36,036 nucleotides of DNA, taken from contig CANRNF010000025.1 in assembly GCA_947631865.1 (NCBI GenBank), positions 1-36,036 of the forward strand, in the 5' to 3' direction. The position numbers and the translations under genes were made by a program. The notes beneath the pieces are model-generated. The model saw nothing but the letters and a program-made list of their open reading frames with translations. It made no database searches and was not told the origin of the DNA. The number at the start of each line of letters is the position of its first letter. Position 1 is the stretch's first letter. Source of the stretch: an uncultured Oscillospiraceae bacterium (GTDB lineage Bacteria; Bacillota; Clostridia; Oscillospirales; Oscillospiraceae). Shown piece after piece: positions 30,470-36,036 of the stretch.

Positions 30470-31882
30470 ATGCTATCACTGGAAAAAATATTTCATGTAA
30501 AGGAAGCCGGCTCTACAGGGAAGACGGAAATTCTGGCAGGCGTCACGACCTTTATGACCATGGCGTATATCCTCATGGTCAATTCCAGCATGTTTGCGGA
30601 GCTTCCGGGGGTGTCCTATAACGCGATCTATATCGCGACGGCGATCTCCGCCTGTATCGGGACGGTGCTGATAGGCCTTCTGGCGAATATCCCGCTGGCG
30701 CAGGCGTCCGCCATGGGCGCCAATGCCTTTTTTGTCTATACGGTGTGCTTCGGCTTTGGGCTCAGCTATGCCAATGCCCTGGTACTCGTTCTGCTGGACG
30801 GCATCCTGTTCATCCTGCTCACGGTGACGGGACTGCGAAAGAAAGTGTTTGAGGCGATACCGACGCCGGTGAGGGTGTCGATCCCCGCGGGCGTGGGGCT
30901 GTTCATCGCCTTCATCGGGCTGAAGGATTCCGGGATCGTGGTGGCGGATCCGTCCACCTATGTAGGTCTTGCCTCCTTCAACCTTCTCTCCGGAAATGTG
31001 GCGTGGAAGGACATCATGCCCATGCTTATCACGATCGCCGCTTTGGTCGCGATCGCGGTCCTGACATGCAAGCGGGTAAAGGGCGCTGTGCTCTGGGGGA
31101 TCCTGGGAGGAACGGCGCTGTATTACCTTCTCGGTCTTACGGTACCCGGATTTTATGGCGGGGGGGGGGTCACAGATAGTCTGAGTTTTAACCCGCTCGC
31201 GGCATTTGGGGACTTTGGCAGACATGCCTTCGGCAAGGTCTTTACGGAGGGCTTTGATTTTTCGCCCTATTTGGCCGATCACAGCAAAATGGAGCTTGCC
31301 GTCTTGATCATAACGACGGCGCTGGCGTTCTGTCTGGTGGATATGTTTGATACCATCGGCACCCTGTATGGAGCCTGTGCCAGGGGCAATCTTCTGACCG
31401 AAGAGGGGGAAGTGCCCAACATGGACAAGGCGATGCTCGCCGACGCCATAGCCACCACGTGCGGCGCGATCTGCGGCACCTCCACGGTGAGCTCTTATGT
31501 GGAGGCCTCCACAGGCATCGCGGAGGGCGGAAAGACAGGCATGGCCGCCATGGTGACGGGGGCGCTGTTCTTTGTCAGCATGTTTTTGAGCCCCATCGCG
31601 AAGCTGGTGCCGGGATGCGCGACAGCGGCGGCGCTCATCTATGTGGGGATCATGATGATGAACTGCGCCAGAAATATAGACTGGCTGAAAACAGAGGAGG
31701 CGGTCCCGGCATTTCTGACCTTGGCGATGATGCCCATGACCTACAATATCTCTTACGGCATCGCCTTCGGCGTGATCTCCTATACGCTTATCAGCGTGTT
31801 TACCGGAAAGGCTAGAAACGTAAAAGCGGGGACATGGGTGATCGCAGCGCTCTTTTCCGTCATGTTCTTTGTGACGCATTGA
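30470..31882 (+). CDS. NCS2-family nucleobase permease (PbuG/AzgA-like), copy 1
   Basis: 470 residues, multi-pass. The N terminus (EKIFHVKEAGSTGKTEILAG, TTFMTMAYILMVN) and the GANAFFVYTVCF and DMFDTIGTLYGA blocks are typical of the AzgA/PbuG branch, which takes up hypoxanthine, guanine or adenine with protons. The conserved STVSSYVEASTGIAEGG segment is present. The substrate is not decided by sequence. The reading frame crosses a run of ten G at 31160-31169 and depends on its exact length. A ribosome site of moderate quality (GAGCGAGG) precedes the ATG. Confidence 0.92.
   Translation: MLSLEKIFHVKEAGSTGKTEILAGVTTFMTMAYILMVNSSMFAELPGVSYNAIYIATAISACIGTVLIGLLANIPLAQASAMGANAFFVYTVCFGFGLSYANALVLVLLDGILFILLTVTGLRKKVFEAIPTPVRVSIPAGVGLFIAFIGLKDSGIVVADPSTYVGLASFNLLSGNVAWKDIMPMLITIAALVAIAVLTCKRVKGAVLWGILGGTALYYLLGLTVPGFYGGGGVTDSLSFNPLAAFGDFGRHAFGKVFTEGFDFSPYLADHSKMELAVLIITTALAFCLVDMFDTIGTLYGACARGNLLTEEGEVPNMDKAMLADAIATTCGAICGTSTVSSYVEASTGIAEGGKTGMAAMVTGALFFVSMFLSPIAKLVPGCATAAALIYVGIMMMNCARNIDWLKTEEAVPAFLTLAMMPMTYNISYGIAFGVISYTLISVFTGKARNVKAGTWVIAALFSVMFFVTH
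31160..31169 (+). repeat. Homopolymer run of ten G inside a permease gene
   Basis: Ten consecutive G encode part of a GGGG loop in the NCS2 permease (FYGGGGVTDS). Gain or loss of one base would truncate the protein, making this a candidate slippage site or a sequencing-error site. Confidence 0.9.
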
Positions 31883-31914
31883 GAACCGTCACGAAAGAAT
31901 AAGGAGGAATCACG

Positions 31915-32793
31915 ATGGAACATGACTATGGAATCGAGCGCAGGCTGGCCCAATGCGCGCCGGAGCTGCACAGCCGGTATCGGGACTGCGTGGTGGTCTC
32001 GCAGAAAATGCTCAGCCGGTATGAGAACTACTTTCCCGACTTTACCGATCATACGGTTCTGCATTCCCTGGATATCCTGGATTTTTGTAATCAGCTCATT
32101 GGCGGCCAGGTCGGGAAGCTCACGGCGGAGGACCTGTATGTGCTGCTGATGGGCGCGCTGTTCCATGATATCGGCATGGGCGTGTCCGTATCGGACTTCG
32201 AGGAATTCCGGAAGGTGCTGGGATTTCCGGAGCCGGCGGATGAGACGGCGCTGGCCTGGGCTGTACGGGACCACCACCAGGAACTGTCCGGACTGTACCT
32301 AAAAAAGTATTGGCACTTGATGGATCTCCCCACGGAGGCCTACGCAACGGCTGTGATCCAGGTCTGCCGTGGGCACCGGAAGACAGACCTTTTGGATACG
32401 AAGGACTACCCGCCCCAGTTCGAGGTGGAGCCAGGAAAAACGGTGAGCCTGCCCTATTTGGCAGCACTGATCTGTCTGGCGGATGAACTGGACATCGCCG
32501 CCGACCGCAATATCAGTTTCCTGTATGATGTGGAGAGGATGCCCAGCGCCAGGGACCGCCAGGAATTCCACAAGCATATGGCTATCCGCCGTGTGGAGCT
32601 GACGCCGGACCGGGTGGTGGTCCACGCCTGGACAGAGGACCCGGAGGTCCGAGTGGGCGTACAAGATGTAACCGACAAGCTTCGTGACAAGCTGCTGCTG
32701 TGCCGCCGGGTGGCGGCGGAGCGCTCCTCCTTTGTCATCACGCAATCTGACGTAGTATTGCGTATGGAGAAGCCGGAGGAGACGGAGCTATGA
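31915..32793 (+). CDS. HD-domain metal-dependent phosphohydrolase-like protein
   Basis: 292 residues, cytoplasmic. HD-superfamily metal ligands are visible: TDHTVLHS (His46, His50), FHDIGMG (His84-Asp85) and a late Asp in LADELDIAADRN (about residue 190). The pattern HSxxxLxxCN ... ALFHDIGM resembles the HD-CE type HD domains rather than HD-GYP cyclic-di-GMP enzymes, since no GYP motif is present. HD proteins cleave phosphate esters, often in nucleotides, which would fit the nucleobase permeases on either side, but the substrate is not known. AAGGAGG lies 7 nt before the ATG. The stop overlaps the next permease start (ATGA). Confidence 0.85.
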   Translation: MEHDYGIERRLAQCAPELHSRYRDCVVVSQKMLSRYENYFPDFTDHTVLHSLDILDFCNQLIGGQVGKLTAEDLYVLLMGALFHDIGMGVSVSDFEEFRKVLGFPEPADETALAWAVRDHHQELSGLYLKKYWHLMDLPTEAYATAVIQVCRGHRKTDLLDTKDYPPQFEVEPGKTVSLPYLAALICLADELDIAADRNISFLYDVERMPSARDRQEFHKHMAIRRVELTPDRVVVHAWTEDPEVRVGVQDVTDKLRDKLLLCRRVAAERSSFVITQSDVVLRMEKPEETEL

Positions 32794-34097
32794 AAGTGTT
32801 GGACCGTCTGTTTCACCTGTCGGACTACCATACCACCGTTCGGCGGGAGCTGCTGGGAGCGCTGACGTCCTTTTTCTCGGTGGCGTATATCCTGTTCGTC
32901 ACGCCAAGCTATCTGTCCATGACAGGTATGGACTATACCGGCGTCCTGCTGGCCACCTGTGTGTCCTCGGCGCTGGCCTGTTTTCTGTCCGCCGCCTTTG
33001 ATCTGCCCTTCATGCTGGCCCCCGGGGTGGGTCTCAACGCGTTTTTCACCTATACCCTCTGCCTTACCATGGGCTATACCTGGGCCCAGGCGCTGGCGGT
33101 GGTGAGCCTGTCCGGGATAGCGTATCTGGTGATCAGCCTGACGCCTCTGCGGGATCAGATGATCTCCTGTATCCCGCCCAGCATGAAGAACGCCATCAGC
33201 GCGGGTCTGGGGCTGTTCATTGCCCTCATCGGGCTGTTGAATTCCGGCATCGTCCAGGCGCAGGACGGCGCGCTGCTGCTGGGGGATATCGGCGCCCCGG
33301 CCACCTTCCTGGCCATTCTGGGCCTGCTGATCACGGGCGTGCTGATGGCCTGGAAGGTGAAGGGCGCCCTGCTCATCGGCATCGTGGCGACCACGCTGCT
33401 GGGGTTCCCTCTGGGGGTGACGCAGGCGCCGGAGTCCATGAGGCTGGACCTCGCCGCCCTGCGGCCGCTGCTGCTGTCTGCTGACTTCAGCGGGGTGTTC
33501 TCTCTGGGGATATTGCCCTTGATCACAGCCGTCGTCACCTTTACCATGTGCCTGTGCTTTGACACCCTGGGGGCGCTGATCTGCATTGCCGGAGCGGGAG
33601 ACCTGCTGGACGAAAAGGGCGGTCTGGGCCGGTACAGCCGGGGCATGACGGCGGTGGCCCTGTCCACCGCTGTGGCGCCGCTACTGGGCGCGCCTGCCAT
33701 CGGTATCCCGGTGGAGGGCTCCACCGGCGTGGCGGACGGGGCCCGGACGGGGCTGTATACCGCCGCCACCGGCGTGCTGTTTTTGGCCGCCATCCTGCTG
33801 GCCCCCATCGCGGGGATGATCCCCGGGGCGGCTACCTCGCCGGCCCTTGTGCTGATCGGGATGCTGATGATCCACAACGCCACCAACATTTACTGGCATC
33901 AGGTGGAGATCGCCCTGCCCTGTTTTCTCACGATGATCATGATCCCCTTCACCTATTCTGTGGCGGACGGTATCGGCGTTGGCTTCATCTCCTACACCGC
34001 CATCAGCCTGGTCAGCGGGAAAGGGAAGAAGATCCCCCCGGTCACCTATATCCTGACCGCCATGTTCGTGGTCATGTACGTCCTTTCGGCGATCTAG
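32790..34097 (+). CDS. NCS2-family nucleobase permease, copy 2
   Basis: 435 residues. It is related to the permease at 30470 but shorter and diverged: VLDRLFHLSDYHTTVRRELL, GVGLNAFFTYTLCL, CFDTLGALICIAG and a GIPVEGSTGVADGART block in place of the SSYVEASTG one. The translational coupling to the HD gene (ATGA overlap) suggests the two proteins are needed together. The substrate is unknown: purine, xanthine or uracil are all within the family. Confidence 0.9.
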   Translation: MKVLDRLFHLSDYHTTVRRELLGALTSFFSVAYILFVTPSYLSMTGMDYTGVLLATCVSSALACFLSAAFDLPFMLAPGVGLNAFFTYTLCLTMGYTWAQALAVVSLSGIAYLVISLTPLRDQMISCIPPSMKNAISAGLGLFIALIGLLNSGIVQAQDGALLLGDIGAPATFLAILGLLITGVLMAWKVKGALLIGIVATTLLGFPLGVTQAPESMRLDLAALRPLLLSADFSGVFSLGILPLITAVVTFTMCLCFDTLGALICIAGAGDLLDEKGGLGRYSRGMTAVALSTAVAPLLGAPAIGIPVEGSTGVADGARTGLYTAATGVLFLAAILLAPIAGMIPGAATSPALVLIGMLMIHNATNIYWHQVEIALPCFLTMIMIPFTYSVADGIGVGFISYTAISLVSGKGKKIPPVTYILTAMFVVMYVLSAI

Positions 34098-34109
34098 GGG
34101 GTGAGAGAG

Positions 34110-35417
34110 ATGAAACAACTGGACCGATTCTTCCGCCTGTCCCAGCGGGGCACGACCATAGGCCGGGAGATCCTGGGCGGGTGCACCACATTCTGCTCCG
34201 CGGCATACCTGATCCTGGTCATCCCGAACCTGCTTTCCGGCGCGGGCATGGACGTCAATGAGGTCATGACGGCCACCTGTCTGATCGCCGCTCTGGGAAG
34301 CATCCTATTCGGACTGGTGTCCAACCTGCCCTTCGCGCTGGTTCCCGGACTGGGATTTCCCACGCTGTTCACCTATACCCTCTGCCAAGGGTATGGCTGC
34401 ACCTGGCAGCAGGGCCTGGCCCTGGTGCTGCTGTCCGGCGTGCTGTTTCTGGCTTTGGCGCTCAGCCCTTTGCGGCAGCGGCTGAACGACGCGCTGCCCA
34501 TGCCCTTCAAGTTTGCCCTGTCCGCCGGGTTGGGGCTGCTTCTCACGCTCTCCGGGCTCATCAACGCGGGGCTTATCACCGCGGATGAGAACATCGTGGA
34601 TATGGGTGCGCTGACCGCCCCAGGGCCTTTGCTGGCGCTGCTCGGTATCTTCATCACAGCCGTGCTGGTGATGAAAAAAGTACCCGGCGCGCTCATGATA
34701 GGTGTCGCGGTGACGACATTGCTGGGCATCCCGCTGGGAGTGACCGTCCTGCCCCAAAGTCTGACGGCCGCCCCGAAACTGTCTCTCGCTCCGCTGAAGC
34801 CGGACTTCACCGGCCTTTTGGCCCTGGGTCCCATCCCGCTCATCTCCGCGCTGCTCTCCCTGGTGGTGGCGCAGCATTTTGACGTTTTGGGCACCCTTCA
34901 AGGCGTGGCGGGCGATACCAAGCTGACGGACACGACCGGCGATCTCGCCGGGCAGAAGGAAGCGTTTCTTTGCTGCGGGGCCGCCACCTGCGCCGGTGCG
35001 GTGCTGGGGGTCACCAATGTGATCGTCGTGGCGGAATCCGCCACCGGCATTCGGGAGGGCGCCCGCACGGGCCTTTCCGCTGTAGTGACCGGCCTGCTCT
35101 TCCTCGTCGTGATCCCGTTCACGCCCCTGGTGGGGATGGTGTCCGGCGCTGCGCTGGCCGCTCCCCTGGTCTTGGTGGGTATGTTCATGATGAGCGGCAT
35201 CACGCAGATCACCTGGAAGCATACAGAGATATCTCTGCCCTGTTTTCTGATGATCGTTGGAATGCCCTTTACGTTTTCCATCACGACCGGCGTCATGCTG
35301 GGGGTAGTTTCCTATGTGGTGGTGATGGTGTGCCGGAAACGGGCCGCGCTGGTGGACCCGGCGCTCTATTTTCTGGCCGCCGTATTTGTTCTCAACGCCG
35401 CGCTGGGCGTGATTTGA
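34110..35417 (+). CDS. NCS2-family nucleobase permease, copy 3
   Basis: 435 residues, closest in look to copy 2 (start MKQLDRFFRLSQRGTTIGRE). Family blocks are present but eroded: GLGFPTLFTYTLCQ in place of GANAFFVYT, and QHFDVLGTLQGVAG in place of DMFDTIGTL. This divergence suggests a changed substrate. A GTG nine bases upstream (34101) is in frame, but GGGGGTGA (34097-34104) fits as the ribosome site of ATG 34110, so I take the ATG. It is the last gene of the operon; repeat copy B starts three bases after the stop. Confidence 0.9.
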   Translation: MKQLDRFFRLSQRGTTIGREILGGCTTFCSAAYLILVIPNLLSGAGMDVNEVMTATCLIAALGSILFGLVSNLPFALVPGLGFPTLFTYTLCQGYGCTWQQGLALVLLSGVLFLALALSPLRQRLNDALPMPFKFALSAGLGLLLTLSGLINAGLITADENIVDMGALTAPGPLLALLGIFITAVLVMKKVPGALMIGVAVTTLLGIPLGVTVLPQSLTAAPKLSLAPLKPDFTGLLALGPIPLISALLSLVVAQHFDVLGTLQGVAGDTKLTDTTGDLAGQKEAFLCCGAATCAGAVLGVTNVIVVAESATGIREGARTGLSAVVTGLLFLVVIPFTPLVGMVSGAALAAPLVLVGMFMMSGITQITWKHTEISLPCFLMIVGMPFTFSITTGVMLGVVSYVVVMVCRKRAALVDPALYFLAAVFVLNAALGVI

Positions 35418-35419
35418 CG

Positions 35420-35496
35420 TCGAAAGACCTCTGAAGACGATGGGGACCCGCTTGCGGGTCCCCATTCGTCGGTCAGAGGTCTTTCTCCTTTTTCCC
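35420..35496 (+). repeat. Nested-hairpin repeat, copy B, probable operon terminator
   Basis: The outer arm GAAAGACCTCTGA (35422-35434) pairs perfectly with TCAGAGGTCTTTC (35473-35485). Inside, GACGA/TCGTC and TGGGGACCCG/CGGGTCCCCA form a second long stem. TCCTTTTTCCC follows. Almost the whole 65-nt stretch is base-paired. The 5' 15 bases are identical to copy A. Confidence 0.9.
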
Positions 35497-35514
35497 ACGG
35501 GAGCCCTATAATTT

Positions 35515-35580
35515 GCTTTGAAGATTCGAGGTCCTGGCAAGCCAGGCCCCCTCATCGGTCAAAGCTCTTCTTCCTTTTCC
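35515..35580 (+). repeat. Nested-hairpin repeat, diverged copy C
   Basis: GCTTTGA (35515-35521) pairs with TCAAAGC (35559-35565), with an inner CCTGG-CAAG-CCAGG hairpin. The 3' part CATCGGTCAAAG followed by a CTTCTTCCTTTTCC run parallels copies A and B, although the arm sequence has changed on both sides. Confidence 0.65.
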
Positions 35581-35654
35581 GAAACAGGTCACGCTCATAT
35601 TTGCCCTGGCCATATGTGGCGGCACGTTTGCCTGCTTTAGCGCAGGCAGGGGAG

Positions 35655-35846
35655 AAGTATGCCTTGACAGTTCAGGAGGCCGCGGCATTCTTTCAGATAG
35701 GGGAGAACAAACTGGCGGCTCATAAGCGAGGATAAAGAGGCAGACTTTATACTGTGGAATGAGAACAGGCCACAGATAAAGAGAACGAAGTTTGAGGACT
35801 ACCTGGATAAGCAGAATGTCATTTTAATTGCTATAGAAGCTCTTTT

Positions 35847-35850
<4 letters not shown>
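35655..35850 (+). pseudogene. Broken Tn916-type excisionase gene
   Basis: From 35655 one frame reads KYALTVQEAAAFFQIGENKL and stops at 35733. From 35722 another frame continues ISEDKEADFILW, NENRPQIKRTKFEDYL and DKQNVI to a stop at 35850. Joined, they match the small winged-helix excisionases of Tn916-like integrative elements, with a one-base insertion (or two-base loss) near 35721. The expected ATG before AAG is GAG, so the start is lost too. The gene encodes a DNA-bending recombination factor in intact elements. No integrase is seen in the window. It is a relic of a mobile element. Confidence 0.82.

Positions 35851-36036
<186 letters not shown>

Noticed and set aside
31915-32793. HD-GYP cyclic-di-GMP phosphodiesterase
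   Set aside because: HD residues are present but there is no GYP motif and the spacing of the other metal ligands differs.
23355-35496. Repeat copies A and B as attachment sites of a mobile element carrying the transporter operon
   Set aside because: Only the hairpin arms match, the inner parts differ completely, a third copy lies outside, and no integrase is present. Post-operon RNA structures explain them better.

Overview
The window is high-GC, densely coded Firmicutes DNA. Gene order (rpoB-rpoC ... rpsL-rpsG-fusA-tuf), FtsEX with a PcsB/CwlO-type hydrolase, LytTR/AgrC-type signalling and strong AGGAGG ribosome sites point to class Clostridia, most likely an Oscillospiraceae-type gut bacterium (Flavonifractor/Lawsonibacter/Dysosmobacter-like). 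The genus is inference, because no rRNA is present.

Layout. (1) 1-11.1 kb: the end of rpoB, rpoC, then an MBOAT acyltransferase plus SGNH-like partner lodged between rpoC and the str operon, then rpsL, rpsG, fusA and tuf. rpsL and tuf have good sigma-A promoters, and tuf ends in a strong bidirectional terminator. (2) 11.2-12.4 kb: a DUF4830 lipid-anchored or membrane-anchored small protein (minus strand), divergent from an RsuA-type pseudouridine synthase. (3) 12.5-19.0 kb: a PucR/CdaR-like regulator, ftsE, ftsX, two tandem coiled-coil M23 endopeptidases and an S41 protease, a cell-division and wall-remodelling cluster. (4) 19.0-21.2 kb: greA and lysS behind a perfect-consensus promoter. (5) 21.3-23.35 kb: a lower-GC LytTR response regulator and AgrC-like histidine kinase pair. 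(6) 23.5-35.4 kb: a probable 11.8-kb single operon of transporters. (7) 35.4-36.0 kb: structured repeats, a broken Tn916-type excisionase gene and a long GACA tetranucleotide tract running off the window.

The most unusual part is region 6. It opens with two perfect 12-bp direct repeats 21 bp apart, just upstream of an extended -10 promoter with no -35, which is the expected site for the LytTR regulator encoded next door. Its first product is a short ORF carrying only the C-terminal end of a STAS (anti-sigma-antagonist) domain. Then come three transporters of two unrelated families: two SDF-type symporters with an N-terminal domain, and a one-polypeptide ABC importer with a C-terminal domain, where each extra domain resembles a degenerate RsbW/SpoIIAB-type ATPase fold. 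Three NCS2 nucleobase-type permeases and an HD-domain phosphohydrolase follow. I propose a two-component-controlled nutrient-uptake operon whose transporters share a partner-switching-like regulatory domain. The domain assignments are by eye and the functional idea is inference.

Region 6 is bracketed by two copies of an unusual nested-hairpin repeat (at 23355 and 35420), each directly after the last stop codon of an operon. A third, diverged copy lies at 35515.
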